DNA from: Silurus meridionalis
Taxonomy: Eukaryota > Chordata > Actinopteri > Siluriformes > Siluridae
Assembly: GCF_014805685.1 (NCBI RefSeq)
Contig: NC_060885.1
Span: forward strand, 16,469,632 to 16,533,631
Direction of reading: 5' to 3'
DNA length: 64,000 nt
Shown here one piece after another: positions 1 through 13,504 of this stretch. Positions within the stretch are counted from its first letter, which is position 1, and each line of letters starts with the position of its first letter. A program made the position numbers and the translations under genes. The notes below the pieces were generated by a model. It was not told the DNA's origin, ran no database searches, and worked only from the letters and a program-made list of their open reading frames with translations.

Positions 1-1714
1 TCTGCGCATTTGGGACTTATGGCTCAATCAGCGGCATCTTGTTGTCTCGCCCTTTTTTTCTTCCACCTCAGATGGCACCACTTCAGTACACTTGCTCCTT
101 CTCCTCATATCCCTTTATTATAGCCTATGTCACTTTCTTTCCTCGTCCTTCATCCCTTCATCCCTATTATTATCCTGTGCTCTGCTTCTCTCTCTCCCTG
201 TTACCATAGAAATGCCTCAGTGTCCCTTTTGGCATGAAGCATAAACAGCCTAAAAGATCCCTTGCACTCTTTCATCCCTTTTTCTATCTCCATGTCCAGC
301 TCCCTCTAACTCTCTCCATCTTTTATTCCCTCATTCTCATATTCAGTTGCACTTTTCTCCAGTCAATGAACTGATTTCTTTTTATCCAGGAGCACAGCAG
401 ATTAGGAGATATTGTATCATGGCCAAGACAGGCAAAGCCCCTTTCTGTCCCTGACATCTAATTAATGGTAATCCTTTAATCTGCTGCTTGTAGTGCAGAC
501 CCCTTGGTTGCTGTCCTATTTGCAGTCCTCAGAAGCAAAGGAAGGGAAATGAAAAGGAAAAAAATTTACTGCAGAAACAACTTCCAACAGCTCCGAAAGC
601 TCAACCACAGGCCGTGCGTGCAGATGTGTGTCATGTAATAAAGATGTGTTTTCTTGCTGTGTGACCTGCTTCCTCACATCACCTTGTTTGCTTTCATGTC
701 CTTACCAGAGTTTTCTGGTGTATTCGCCATTTCATGCAAACTAAAAAAATCTAAAGACGTCCCTGCAATGTCAATATCAATGATATATTTAGCATTTTAA
801 CATGGTGCCTGGCGGCAAAATATCACACATTTTGCCTACTGTATTGTACATAATGTAAGCAGCACACAGTCACCTCAGCTCTTTCTTTTTCTGTATGTAT
901 GTGTGTGTCCTTCACTATGTTGTTCTTTTCTCTTTATTTTGCTACTTCACACCCCCACACCTGCCCACACACACATTTATTAGGAATACATCTCTGGAAT
1001 GCATAATATTATTTTGTCATTTGGTATTGATGGTCATACAAAATATTACTATTAAATTAGTCTCAAACTGTACAACCATAAAACACAAGAGAACCCATTA
1101 ATAACTGTGGTAGTAGGTGGTAGGTGGAGAGGCACATTTCTCTGAACACAATGTCAAGAACTAGGATGTAATAAAATGCACTGTAATTGGATAATTATTT
1201 GGAATAACAAGGTGGTAAATTGAAACTGGAAATAAATTGGAAATAAATGAGAAAGTAAATGCAATGCTAACGAATGATTCTTTTTAAAGAAAAAAATAAT
1301 TCCATTACCACTTGTTTATTTCTTTATGTAGATGGCAATTCTTATGCTTAAAAAATAAATGCCAATTCCGTCTACTTTACTTTTACTGTAATTGTGTTAT
1401 ATATAGCCATACAGAATTATACAATACATACCTATCAATTATCACAAAATGTGACTAAGCTTGGGTCATAAAAGGTATTGATGATGCTGATTACTAAAGT
1501 TTATAACTGTGTCCTTTTATGACCTTGAGAATCTCTATTTGTGTAGCTCAACTTACTGTCTTTTCAGGTTGAATAACTCTCGAATTGATTTAAATATGAA
1601 TATCTAATTACGAGGCATTTTTCTATAGTTAGGTCACGAATTTTAATCTTTATTCTTTAGTCATCTTTTTAATCAAAGTAATGATGCAGTATATTAGAGT
1701 TTGCAACACACCAC

Positions 1715-1716
<2 letters not shown>
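1..1716. other. Non-coding DNA, no gene recognised
   Basis: The first 400 bases are pyrimidine-rich on the + strand and the rest is AT-rich. The block around 440-500 has a homeodomain-type CTAATTAATGG motif and is free of simple repeats, so it could be regulatory. The only open frame (895-1101) has no recognisable protein features. Confidence 0.5.

Positions 1717-1797
<81 letters not shown>
1717..1797. repeat. (TA)n microsatellite
   Basis: An uninterrupted AT dinucleotide array of about 81 bases, self-complementary and likely to be length-variable. Confidence 0.97.
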
Positions 1798-1799
<2 letters not shown>

Positions 1800-2982
1800 A
1801 ATAAGGTAAAGCTTGTGTGCTACTTATATGAAAAGCTACTATGAGCTTGTTATGCAGCTAAAGCTTTCACCAAAACAGAGCAGATTGTTATATTTTACAA
1901 GAATATAGTTATTCTTAATATTAGTTTAATAAAGATTAATATTTTTTCTCTGAAACATATCTAGAGCTAGCCTCTTGTCTACTAGAATGTTTTATATAAA
2001 TGGTAACAAGCATACCTTTATAATCCATTAAAAAGCATTGGTCAAATATTTAATAAAGCAATTCCAGAGAATTTATGAAAGGCTATACTCAAAAATGTAA
2101 TACGATTGGAGATTTCATGCATGTCTTTACATGGAACAGAGAATTACAATTATTTATTAATATGAGTTGCTGAAATGTTCCTATTCTAAATTTTTCTTAT
2201 TCATTTTATTTGCATGCTATTAGCTTTGTTTTTACTTGCAGCACATTCGTGACACTTTGATCAAGTTGTAGAAGGTACACATAGTGCTTCATAAGAGTAT
2301 TATATATATGAACTCGATCTTTTTTAATTTGAAGCCATTGCATCTACCTAGCATATGGGCTCCATTACCAAGAATTCTTACTGAATTTCATTTAAATACA
2401 AATGAATTAAGCATTCATTCCCATACTTCACTCTTCTACCATAAATGCATGTTGCAAAAAGTAACATGGCAGAATTGTATTAAATTTATGAACAATTTTA
2501 TGAAATTCTTTACAAGGAGATCTACTTATAATAAAGTCCATTTGCCAGTCAAATAAATTATTTGAATACCCTTATACTAGAGTGTTAATCAAACAAAGCA
2601 CTATGTGTACATTCTAAAAATTTCAAGTTTCTAACTTGCAGGATTCAATGTGTAATATAAACCAGCTAATTTTAAATGATTACTGTTCTGTGTCCATGTG
2701 AAGACATTGCATAATATCTACAATAACATTACACATATTGACATAAGCCTTTCATTTGTTCTCCAGCATTTACTTTACTTAGACTATGAAATATTTACAT
2801 AGTGGTATGAAAGTGTCATAAAGGCAGTAGGTACCCTTCAAATAGTCCCAAGTGTTCCCCAAATAACTGAAGTGCACTTTTTACCCTAATCAGAACCTCA
2901 ATATATTTTAATAAAGTAAATTTCAGCTTCAACAAGCCAGCCAGATGTCCAGCTACATTTTTATGTTATTTGGCTATATATA
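1798..2982. other. AT-rich non-coding DNA
   Basis: Very AT-rich sequence with stop codons scattered through all frames. No known repeat family or exon was recognised. The 90-codon frame at 2284-2556 has low-complexity, AT-driven composition and no domain. Confidence 0.5.
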
Positions 2983-2987
2983 ACACA

Positions 2988-3052
<65 letters not shown>
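2983..3052. repeat. (CA)n microsatellite
   Basis: A CA array with one ACAT interruption near its left end. The His/Thr-repeat frame through it is an artefact of the repeat. Confidence 0.97.
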
Positions 3053-3054
<2 letters not shown>

Positions 3055-4507
3055 TGCAGCTCTGCTTAAGTGGTAGTGGGGAACGGCATCAAAATTTACA
3101 ACATTGCATAATTTCTAACACGGACTATGGGAAGCAAAATCCTCCCATCTTAATTAAGTTAATTAACAGATATAAATAATCACCTTCAGCCTGTGTTCAT
3201 TTGTAAAGCAATAAACCCCAGCTATAAAAGTCAGTCTTGGTGCTGTCATAAACAGTATGCCGTTTCACTCATTAACTCTAGCCATGCTGGTGTCTCCTTC
3301 AGGATACAGAGTTATTGCAGCATTATGCTGCTGTTTAAGGCCGTTTTTAGCTTCTTGGCAGAGCAGAAGGTTTACCGGTACATCATTTTCTTTTATTTCA
3401 TTAGTCAAGCCTAAATGCACCACTGCAGTGAGCAAGTGTTCTCTCAGCTGCAAAATAGATAACGATATAAATGGACAGACAGAGCCATCTGCATTGTGTA
3501 ATTCATTTGCTAAGCAGGCAACTCTATACAACATTTTTTTCCTTTTTTTTTTTTTTTTTTTTTTACTCAAAAGCCTGATTTTGTTTTCCTTCACTTAGCA
3601 CAAAAAATAAATGAATGCTCGGTGGCAGGGATCCCCACCCATTTGAATGTCTTCCACACTTTGGGTATTTTTGTTTTGACAAGGATGGAGGGTGGATCTC
3701 AATTGGATTTTGGCAAGCCAGGAAAAAGCTCACTGCTATAATTTATTTTGTTATCCAATTAGAAGCTCTGGGTTTACTCACTCGTCTTTTTTTTGTTATT
3801 AATTTTGAGAAACCTAGTATGGCAGACTGCAGTGCTTGGATGATTCACCTATTTATACTGATATTTTCTTTTTCTAAATTGAAGCTGGCAACTTTACCTT
3901 GTTAGTCCAATTCTCTGATCTTCTTGGGTAGGCTAGTCATCAGTATCAATCACATACATAGCACAAAAGTTGTATCTTTTATTAAGACAAAATGCCTTTT
4001 GCCTACCTGTAAACATCTTTTGATTTATGAGTACAAAATGTGGACATGTGGACAGGAACAAAATAATATTAACTTAAAATATCATGCCATGTTTCACCAC
4101 TCCCTCTTCTCACTGGATGTCATTCATCAATGTCCAATCAGTTCTTTTACTCTGATACACATCACATTACAGAAGACAAAATACTTTATAATCCTTGATA
4201 AAGCTTCCTGTTATCTTTTTATGATGAATAAACTTAATGGCTTTTAGAAGATAAGAGTGTCATTTTATATAAAAACCTCACACATTTCCAGACTTCCTTT
4301 GCTACAAACAGTGATTCTCTTGCAGACACACACTTTGCCAGCCCTCCAACAGAGTAGTGATTAATGCATTAGGAAGCCGCCTCTGCTGTGGAGTCTGTGT
4401 GTGTGTGTATCTTAATCATATACTCTGCATGTGTAATTAGCTGCAGATACACTTGCTGATGAATGCAATGAATGAAGCTCGTGCCATTCTCATATTGGTA
4501 AAGAGCC
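3053..4507. other. Non-coding DNA with a poly-T tract
   Basis: Mostly unique sequence, with a T-tract at about 3535-3564. Open frames at 3257-3598, 3615-3905 and 3924-4247 show no domain, no splice-site logic and no codon bias, and are judged to be chance. Confidence 0.5.
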
Positions 4508-5404
4508 CACTGCCATAAAGAGCATTCCCCTGTGCCATACAGAGTACCCATACTGGCAGACAGTGTGTTCCGCCGTGCAGTACAAAGTACCAATACTGCC
4601 ATAAAGAGCATTCCCCTGTGGCATACAGAGTACCCATACTACCATACAAAGCGTTCCCCCATGCTGTACAGAATACCAATACTGCCATACAGAGCGTTCC
4701 CCCATGCCGTTCATAGTACCCATACTGCCATACAGAGCATTCCCCTGTGCCGTACTGAGTACCCATACTGCCCTACAGAGCATTCCCCCGTGCCGTACTA
4801 AGTACCCATACTGCCATTTAGAGCATTCCCCCCATGCCATACAGAAAACCCATACTGTCATGTAAAGCTTTCCCCCATGCCATACAGAGTACCCATACTG
4901 CCATACAGAGCATTTCCCAGTGCCATACAGAGTACAAATACTGCCATAGAGAGCGTTCCCCTGTGACATACAAAGTACCCATACTGCCATTCAGATCGTT
5001 CCTCCAACGCCATACATAGTACCCATACTGCCATACAGAGCATTCCCCCATGCCATATTGCCATACAGAGCGTTCCCAGTGCCATACAGAGTACCAATGC
5101 TGCCATACAGAGCATTTCCCAGTGCCATACAGAGTACACATACTGCCATACAGAGCGATCCCCTATGCCATACAGAGTACCAATACTGCCATACAGAGCG
5201 TTCCTCCTTGCCATACAGAGTACCCATACTGATATACAGAGCATTCACTAGTGCCATACAGAGTACCCATACTGCCATACAGAGGGTCCCCCCATGCCAT
5301 AGTAAGTGGCCATGCTGCCATACAGAGAACCCACACTGCCATACAGAGCGTTCCGCTGTGGCATACTGAGTACCCACACTGCCGTACAGACCGTTCCCCC
5401 GTGC
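4508..5404. repeat. 43-bp minisatellite, about 21 copies
   Basis: A tandem array whose unit carries ACTGCCATACAGAG, then GCGTTCCCCC or GCATTCCCCTG, then TGCCATACAGAGTACCC. Successive ACTGCC starts, for example 4681 and 4724, are 43 bases apart. Each unit contains GCCATACAGAG twice, so it looks like an old duplication of a 21-22 bp half-unit. Copies differ by scattered substitutions, and there are partial units near 5040-5090 and 5300-5345. No frame on the minus strand has a regular stop, so overlapping frames of 100-166 codons appear. As 43 is not a multiple of 3, these frames rotate and are best explained by the repeat, not by a gene. Confidence 0.95.
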
Positions 5405-7684
5405 TATCGTAGCCTATGTCGGCAGCTGTGTGGGAGTATGAGTGAGTGTCTGATGGTGACCCGAGCTGAGTAGTGATGAATTTATTAACCTGCATTGATG
5501 GGAAAAGGCAGGATCCATTTGGTAACCATATGTATCGCTGGATGCGCTCCAGATGAATGATTTAGAGTGTGAAACCTCTCAAGGCTCTAAGAACCACACC
5601 TGTTTCTCACGTCCATCTCCCTACCTCAGGCTTTTGTGCATTTTCTCCATGAGATATTTTTATGTTTACTTGTGAAAACTATGTGTAGTTATCACTGTAA
5701 CTTTGCAAATGAATGAGTCAAACCTTTTTCACACGGAAAGTGCTAAATACAAAGGCTCATTCACACATCAGAGCACACTGATGGGAATGGGCCATCCCAA
5801 ATGACTGTGCAGGAATCCAGTTGTATAGAGTATGATTTTTTTGGGAGTAAATCCCAGAGGATCTGAGGATATGTTGCCAGTCTTCTGCGCAGCAATTGTT
5901 CTGGGTCGGAAGGGTGGGTGGTGGTGGTGAGGGTAGTGTTGACAGATTGGCCAGCTGGGTTTAGCCAAAGCTTTTTTGTGCCCCGTTTCTCACGACACAT
6001 TTCAAATTAACCCTGCTGGCTCAGAAAGCCCCACTGCTGGGAGTTCTGTCAGCATGCCTACCTATAGACAATGGCTTATTAAAGACCATCTAACCTTCCA
6101 TCTATCCAACTAGCTGAACTTTTCTCCTGGATAAGAGGAAAAGGCATGACAATAACCGGAAATGTAGAATTAAAAAGTATGAGATTTTTTAGTCCATATA
6201 GAGGAGAGGAAGGAAACCCATGTTACGAAAAGAAAATGTACACAAGGGAGTGAAACTGCGCAAATAAATAGGGAGCAAAGAGAACAAACCTTGCTTTTCT
6301 TCATCAGTGCAACTGTAGCTTCATGTTCTTGTCTTTCTTTCCCCCAGCATCCCACCTCTGTTCTCTCATCTACTCTCTAGGTAGTTTACTTCCTCTGCTC
6401 GAGTGCTGCAGTTGTTGTTGTTTCTTTGCACCAGGCAGTGTTGAAAAGACTAAAAATATATGTGTTTTTTTTGGAGAGCAGTCCCTACAGGAATTCTAGC
6501 AGAGTGTGAGAAAAGATTGTGATGTTGTTCACATAAAGTCCCAACCCGAGGTCGTGTAAATAGACTCTGTAAGCCTCATGCTGGAGCAAACACAGTAATC
6601 GCAGGATTATCAATTTATAGTCCAGAATATAAAAGAGACATCAATTGGGTTAATCTCATTAAGATTTATTTTCAATATCTTTATGAAAATGGACTTATCC
6701 AAAGTTATTAATGTAATGGATTGTTAGGATTTGATTGCAGTGAGTGTTTCTTGGGCAATCAGGAAAAGTCTTCATAGAGAAAGAGAAAGAGAGATGATTA
6801 TGGAAGTGTCCTGGAATAAATGACAAAAGCATATTCACTGAAGGAAGTGACATTCTGGTGACATTTGGTGGCTTACTGGCATTTTAAAAGACAGATGAGA
6901 GCCAGTTATAGTTCAGTTGAGTTTAAAATCCACATATTGTTTTTTCCCAAAAAAATAAAGGTTATCCTAAAGTCACATTTGTTGTCCAAACACACATAAG
7001 TCTTTATCTTTTTCTTTATACATATTATTTCTCTTTAAATAAACCTCACTCCTGCTTTGCATTGTGTGCTACAGAACTACAGATCTGTCATTCATCACTC
7101 CAACCCTGGGCATAAATTCAAGTATATGTCTATCATAATTGAGAAATTCAATGAAGCAAAGAATCATAACCTGTTAATCAACATTGTCTGAGAATATCCC
7201 TTTTGCCTCAACCCTACATTGTCCATGTTTTTCACTCATTCATCTCTTTCTCCCTCTCCGTCTCTCCATCAATCAGAAAGTGCTTCACTGGAGCACAGCA
7301 TGCTTCACAATTGTCCTCATAAATTGTGTGTCATGCAGAAGATGGGGGGAAGAATGGAGGGAGAAAGTGAACACAAAATAACAAAGGGTTCTGAAACCAG
7401 TGCCACATTTTTCGGCCACGCAAGATTACCCAGACTGTCCTGGGAGGAGCACACTCTACCCTGTGGTGATAAATGTTGGAAGGGAGAGTATGACACAAGC
7501 TTTAAAAGAACCAGACTTCGTCCACCTTACCTGGGCTAAGCCTAACTGCAGCTCCCTTTTCAGACTTAAATTGATGAGCATCTTTATTCCTGGCTAAAAG
7601 AAGATGTTTTCCGCCCACATTCTGTAATAACTGATTTCTCACTAGACATTCCCAAACTGCCATCATTCTTCATCCCCTATTTTC

Positions 7685-7686
<2 letters not shown>
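5405..7686. other. Non-coding DNA, no gene recognised
   Basis: Mixed unique sequence without long simple repeats. The frames at 5761-6000 and 7219-7539 have no recognisable domain or supporting splice signals. A TAAT-rich block inside it is listed separately. Confidence 0.5.
6597..6760. promoter_or_regulatory. Candidate conserved non-coding element
   Basis: A repeat-free AT-rich block with closely spaced homeodomain-like cores (GGATTATC, GGGTTAATC, TTATTAATG) and the GATTA-type motif AGGATTTGATTG. This is only a compositional impression. No comparison was possible and no target gene is implied. Confidence 0.22.
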
Positions 7687-7724
<38 letters not shown>

Positions 7725-7752
7725 CACACGCACACACACGCACACACGCACA
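7687..7752. repeat. (CA)n microsatellite with CG interruptions
   Basis: A CA array broken by several ACGC steps towards its right end. The alternating purine-pyrimidine run continues through the interruptions. Confidence 0.95.
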
Positions 7753-9226
7753 GACTACTGTCTGTGTATAGAGTTTTCCTTGGTTCCTCTCACTCTCTGT
7801 TAAATCCCTTACATTTTCTCCTGTTGGTTATTCCCCTTGGCTTGTTTTGTTTTCTCCCTTCCATGGGACAAGTCATTTAAAACAGATTATTTGTGATTTG
7901 TAATTGGCCTCTCTTCCTCTCCAGTCTTCTAAGGTCTGTCTCTTCTTTTTTCTCTCTATGTGTTTATTTCACATTTTTCTATCACAATATCCTTTCCCAA
8001 CACCCCTTTGTCTCTTTTTCTCTCTCTCATTTTCGTTGTTATTCACTGTGTTCTCACTGTCATAACAGAACACCTATCCCACACATCCATACCTGCCAAC
8101 AGATACTTTTTATCACTTTAGCTTAGCACTTCCTCCTTTCTCACCTGTCTTCCCTACCGAACTTCCGATTTTAATCCTGATTTCTTATGCTGCCATCATC
8201 TATTTAGACATTTATCATTCTCAGAATGAGTGCATCTTTATTTCCACCCTCTGAAACATCTGCTTTTTCATGTCTGTTACATAAGCACTGTCTCACACAT
8301 GATGGCTGTTTAACACCTACTGATTGATATCATGAGGTGATGTGAGGAAACTGCAGGAGAATCAAATTCCCTGACACTGTAGAGACACCGTCTCACTTTT
8401 TGAGTATCACCTCATTGTCTCTAGACTGCCTTTCTCCCAAGTCACAGTTGTGACAGCCTTGAGAAATAAGATGAATTGGTGTAAGACAGAAATTTTCATT
8501 TTGTTTCCCATGGAGCTTAAAATATAACCCAGATTCTGAGACCTTGAGATTTTTTTTTTTTTAAATATTGCTGCAACAAAACCAACAATAGGGTTGTACC
8601 TAATATTCAATAACTGTCTGCAATCTAAGAAGTGAATAATTGTCTATCATTTTACCCACTTATATTTCTATATATCTGTACAATGGTACAGATTCCAGGG
8701 CTCCAGTCAATAACGTATTTAATAGTTTGATATGTAACCTTTTTGAGACCATTGATTTCTGTTCCCGTTTGCAGTGTGTGGGATAAGGGCTCAATCTGGA
8801 GAGTATTGACTGCGGTGGTGTTGTGATATGGCATGTCTTGGCCTCAGGCTCCTCTCTGACGCTCAGTAGGCCACAGCTATTGACCCCTGCTCACCTTCCA
8901 GCAGCTATATATCATACATTTAGTCACTGCATACACACCATAAAAGTAGCAATTACTGCAAATCCACAATATTACTAGGAAAATCTGTAGGTTGAGATGA
9001 ATTTATTGTTTTTTATGTAAAGAAAAACACAAAATCTGATGTGCTAGTCCCAAAACTGAGAATCATCACCTTATTGATGAACCTACTTTAAACTTTAAGC
9101 TTATTCTATGACAGAAGCTTTAATTCTTTTTGAATTGTTTTACATTCAAATGTGATACAACTTTTTGATAGTGATACATTGAAAGATTATTATAGATAGA
9201 CACCTAGATTTAAACCTACAACATGC
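7753..9226. other. Non-coding DNA, no gene recognised
   Basis: Pyrimidine-rich on the + strand to about 8160, then AT-rich. No exon, RNA gene or known repeat was seen. Confidence 0.5.
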
Positions 9227-9720
9227 ACTCCCTGGACACTTATGGGAATAAAAATACCACAATAGGAAGACCTATGTGGTAGCAGCATAGTGCATAAAAA
9301 AGCTACAAGTCAAGAGCTTTAGGTAATGTTCCACATCAAACATCAGAATAGGGGAAAAACTAAGACTCTGTGGCTTTGATTGGGGCATGTTTCTTGGTAC
9401 CAGATGGCTGGTTTGAGTGTTACAAAAATCTAACACAACAGTATATAGATTTTACACTGAATGGTGGGGAAAAAACACCTATTGAGTGGCAGTTATACAA
9501 GTAGAAACACTTTTCTGATGAAAGAGGTCAGAAGGGAATGGACTGGGCTAAGCTGACATGGCTGCAGTGACTCAAACAAACTACTCTTTACAGCAGTGGT
9601 AAGCATGTCAGAATACACAACACACTAAATCTTGATGTGCATGGGCTACAACAGCTGAGGACCACATATTGGTGTTCCACTCCAGTCTCCCAAAATCATG
9701 AGTCAGATTCTACATTCAGC
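9227..9720 (+). mobile_element. Tc1-like transposon remnant, family A, 5' half
   Basis: A degraded copy of a common fish Tc1-like element. It begins with the CACTCCCTGGACACTT-type end and contains GGCATGTTTCTTGGTACCAG and GCTGGTTTGAGTGTT. Near its right end are CATGGGCTACAACAGCTGAG and TTCCACTCC. The same blocks in the same order occur in the other family A copies of this window. Only the region upstream of the catalytic core is present, the frame is destroyed and no right end was found. The family name is from memory of fish genomes. The internal match to the other copies is direct observation. Confidence 0.75.
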
Positions 9721-11770
9721 ACAGGTTTACTAAAACTGCATAGTTTTTCTATAGTTCAATACTTAACTGATAATAGCAATAGTTCTCTATTATTGTAGTC
9801 AAGCAAAACCATGTATTTAGCCAAATGCTTTATTTAAACTGATAAAATGAGCTTATTGGTATCTACTAATATTAAGCTTTAATACTATATATCAGAAAGA
9901 AAGAAGGGCAATTTAAACCTGATGTACCACATTCTATAATTGTTCAAATACATCACATTCAAAGGGCATCATATATTGATGGGTGAACTTAAAGTTCCCA
10001 TACCATCTCTGGTTCTGTTGCTCTTTCTCTTTTTTACTCCATTTTTGTTTTCCTACATAGCTACATCAGACAGTGGGCTAGAGGTGACCCCAGGCCCTAT
10101 TAACCACTCCAACCGACAGCAGCCAAAACACATTTCCCAAATGAAGCACCTCTTTTGCTCAGCCTCAGAGCCTTTGCACTCTCCTCCCTCCATCAGTTTG
10201 CTGCCTCTCTTTTTCATAAGGCTCTTAATGGTTTATAAATTGCACATAATGGTTCCTCCTCTCCCCTGCACTAAGGCTTTTTTTATGGTCTCTCGGCTTT
10301 TGTGAGGGAGAAGTCTTACAAATGGGAGCCAGCAGCAGAAGCACTGAAGCTATGAGCGGAGCTGATGAAGGTTAAACTGTTAAACTGTGTTCGCCTCTTT
10401 TACTCCTGAACTGCACCATGGCTGGCAGTAGAAACTCAGCTCTAAAATGACAAAATGTTGTTTCATCTTGTGCTCTCTGGATGTGATTGAAGGGCTTTTG
10501 GCACTTGGGTGATCACTTGCTTTTAGCTGGTGTGAGAGTACAGCAGTTTTCTCAGGTTCATCACATTCAGAGAAAGCATGATGTTTATTCTCCCTCTCAT
10601 GCATGTGTGCAGAGATCCATTCATCTTGTGGAGCAGTACAGGGCATTCGCCTTCATTATATGATGCAAGATTTCTACAAAAGCAAAATCCAGTGGATGTT
10701 TACTAAGCCTTTTAGAGGAAGCTGCAAAGATGTGAAAAGTATCTATACATGATGGTAGAAAATCAAGTCTTACATTCTGTAAAGCTGCTTTGAGACAATG
10801 TCCATTGTAAAAAGCACTACAGAAATAAACTTGACTTGACTTCTCTCAGATGTTATACTGTTTAGTACTCTAAAGTTGAAAAAAAAAATTAGAAATTTAG
10901 AAAACATTATAACGCCAAATCACATATGTGGGTGTTTTATATTTTTATATTTTGTAAATGTGACAAATTATACCTGGCGAAGTGCAAATTTTAATATCAA
11001 TAAATTATAACGTTAGAATGAATAGATTTCTGGGGCAAAATTTTATCAAATTATTAAATTTTTTTATATACATGAATGCATGAATCAAAGGTGCATTTCA
11101 CTTAAACACTACACTAATACACTATATGGTGAGACGTAATGGCTGCTGTCCCAATATTGCTGCTGTCTTCTTATTCTCTTTTGTGTCTTCACTTGTGAGC
11201 GTTTCAAGAAAGCTTATATATCAGTAAAATCTTTATTTCTATGATGGCAATACATTGATGTGACTTTGCTATGTTTACAACCAAGTTTGCATATCCCTAA
11301 ATATTTTTCTTATACAAAGCAATTTGCCAAGACTAACAATCATCTATCTATTAAAGAATGAAATATCATACTTTATGTCCATTTGCAGTTATTTTTAATG
11401 CAGCTGGTCACACAAAATGCCTTTGAAATTAATAACCTGTATCTGAAAATGTAAAAATCCAGCTTTACTTTCTTTGAGACGTGCTGACGTTGGAGACTCC
11501 TTCCCTTCTTAATTTAATTGCCTTTTCCTCTGATATTGACCACAACACATATTTTGTTTTTAATTAAATTGTATCTATAAATGAAATCTATCTTTAATCT
11601 TCTGTAATTTTTCATAAAATTAATGCATTAATATAAACTTATTACTGGCCTTGTAACTGGGATAAGATCAAATAATTTAATAGCACTATACTGTATAAAC
11701 AAAAGAATTTGGTTCAGGTTGTAAGAAATGTTTATGCTTTCCTTTAAAATTGGATAAATACTGTTTTAGC

Positions 11771-11772
<2 letters not shown>
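9721..11772. other. Non-coding DNA, mostly AT-rich
   Basis: The frame at 9940-10305 (121 codons) has hydrophobic stretches but no recognisable family or conserved cysteines. It is treated as chance. No other exon was seen. Confidence 0.45.
10772..10842 (+). repeat. Interspersed repeat 3' tail ending TTGACTTGACTT
   Basis: Contains TGTAAAGCTGCTTTGAGACA and ends AATAAACTTGACTTGACTT. This is a familiar 3' end of fish non-LTR retroelements or SINEs. Only the tail is present, so class assignment is uncertain. A related tail is at 61882-62028. Confidence 0.6.
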
Positions 11773-11839
<67 letters not shown>

Positions 11840-11849
11840 ATGTGTGTGT
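11773..11849. repeat. (TG)n microsatellite
   Basis: A TG array, pure for most of its length, with a TGCGCATG interruption near the right end. Confidence 0.97.
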
Positions 11850-12121
11850 ACCATCCCATGAGGCAGTATCATTAACATTTGACCAAAATGGGTTGAAAAT
11901 ACTTTGCCAGCATGCTTTGAATGTCACAACCTAGTTGCGCTGCTGCATCCTGGCCTCCGCAGACGTTTTCACTTCTATCCATGAAAATAACATCTGAGCA
12001 CAAACAGAGGGGAATAAAATGTCTTTTGTTCAATCAAATTAGCAAAACACTGGCATTACTTTGAGTACAACACTAAGTGTTATTATTCAAGCACTGATCT
12101 TTTCAGTAGCAGTGGATTAGA

Positions 12122-12122
<1 letters not shown>
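11850..12122. other. Short spacer between two TG arrays
   Basis: Unique sequence with no recognised feature. Confidence 0.5.

Positions 12123-12171
<49 letters not shown>
12123..12171. repeat. (TG)n microsatellite
   Basis: An uninterrupted TG array. Confidence 0.97.
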
Positions 12172-12174
<3 letters not shown>

Positions 12175-13504
12175 AACAGAGTGAGAGTAAGAAATATTCT
12201 GTGACAGAGCATACACAGGAGTCAAGTCAGGGAATGTGCTGACTGCACATCAGGAGCACGACTGGGAGAAGGGAACTTAATGAAACACACCACTCCTTTT
12301 GTCTCGCTCTCTCCCTCTGTCTCTAGTCCTTTTCTCCCAACCAATCTGTGTGCCTACATTTGTCTTCCCCATACATGGGTAATTATGGGGAGTGTAGAGT
12401 GGGAGGATTTTAATTTTCAGCTTGTTCATCGTAGTACTGAGACTATACGGCATAGCTGTGCTTTTCCCAGTAGTGTTGCTGCTATTCTTGCATTGGGTTA
12501 TTTCCTGCTATTCCTGTTCACTGTTCAATGGAGGAGGTGTGCAGTTGAATGTGCTGAGGTTTTATCTCTACAGGTTGGGTGTCAGAAGGAGCTTGTGAGT
12601 GAGGAGTCTTTCTAATAAAAAAAAAGTGTTTAGTCCTGTTCTCACCCCATCTGTCTAATGCCTGTGTTGCATGCAGATATGATGCAGAGTAGCCAGAAAC
12701 ATGCATGCAGGGCACAATTCCAGGTGCTGTAGGGTATTATCATTATGTTTAGCCTGCATACATACATCTTAAATGGACTAATATGGTTTCAACTGGTCAA
12801 ATCAATCAATTTTGTTCTAGCGCTAAAATACATATGAACAAGGATCTCAGTGACACTGAGTACAATGGAATGGTTTGCTATAATTTAGAAATTAAAACAT
12901 GTTTAAAGTTCCAGCTAGTCTGATACTTAATTCCTGTTTTGATATAACTTTGCTGTGTCTATATTGTAATGACAAATTTATACATATAGCGTAAACAATG
13001 CTTTGGGAACGCCTCTGCAGGACCACACTCTGAACCACGTGTGTAATCAGTCTAATGGAAAAGCTCAACGTCACCGGCGGGGTGACTCCACGACCAGGAA
13101 GTATAAATGCACATGCCATTAAGATGGCATTAGCTTCTGTGTTTGTTCAAAAGTGCTCCGTGTGCATCTCTTTTTTTGCTGCAGGTCAGTATCAGTAAGT
13201 AAAAAAAAAAATCAGAAAAATGAAAAAGCTAATTAAAGGCAAGCAGTCTTTCAGGTTGTGTGTTCATACTTGCCCCCGCTTTATAATTGGGGTGGGGGGG
13301 TGTACACACAGTCTATGTGTATCTTGTCTGGAAGTGGAGCATGCTCAGTTGGCTTTTGAGGGAATTGTTTGCACTGGGAACGTATATATACAGTGCATAT
13401 CAGTGCTAGCTAACAGTTACTTGAACTTACAACTAAAATGAAACTATTTTAATTAGCAAATATTCTTAGATTTTTCTTTAACACTTTATTTGCTAACTGT
13501 TCCA
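12172..13504. other. Non-coding DNA, no gene recognised
   Basis: The 111-codon frame at 12280-12615 lacks any recognisable domain or splice context. The remainder is unique AT-rich sequence. Confidence 0.45.

Noticed and set aside
4437..5495. Overlapping minus-strand frames of 107-166 codons that look like a Gly/Tyr/Trp/Cys-rich repeat protein
   Set aside because: They follow the 43-bp minisatellite in every frame on both strands. There is no signal, splice or start context, and partial units shift the frame.
9940..10305. A 121-codon frame with hydrophobic segments, considered as a small membrane protein
   Set aside because: No family resemblance, no supporting promoter or splice signals, and the hydrophobicity follows from T-rich sequence.
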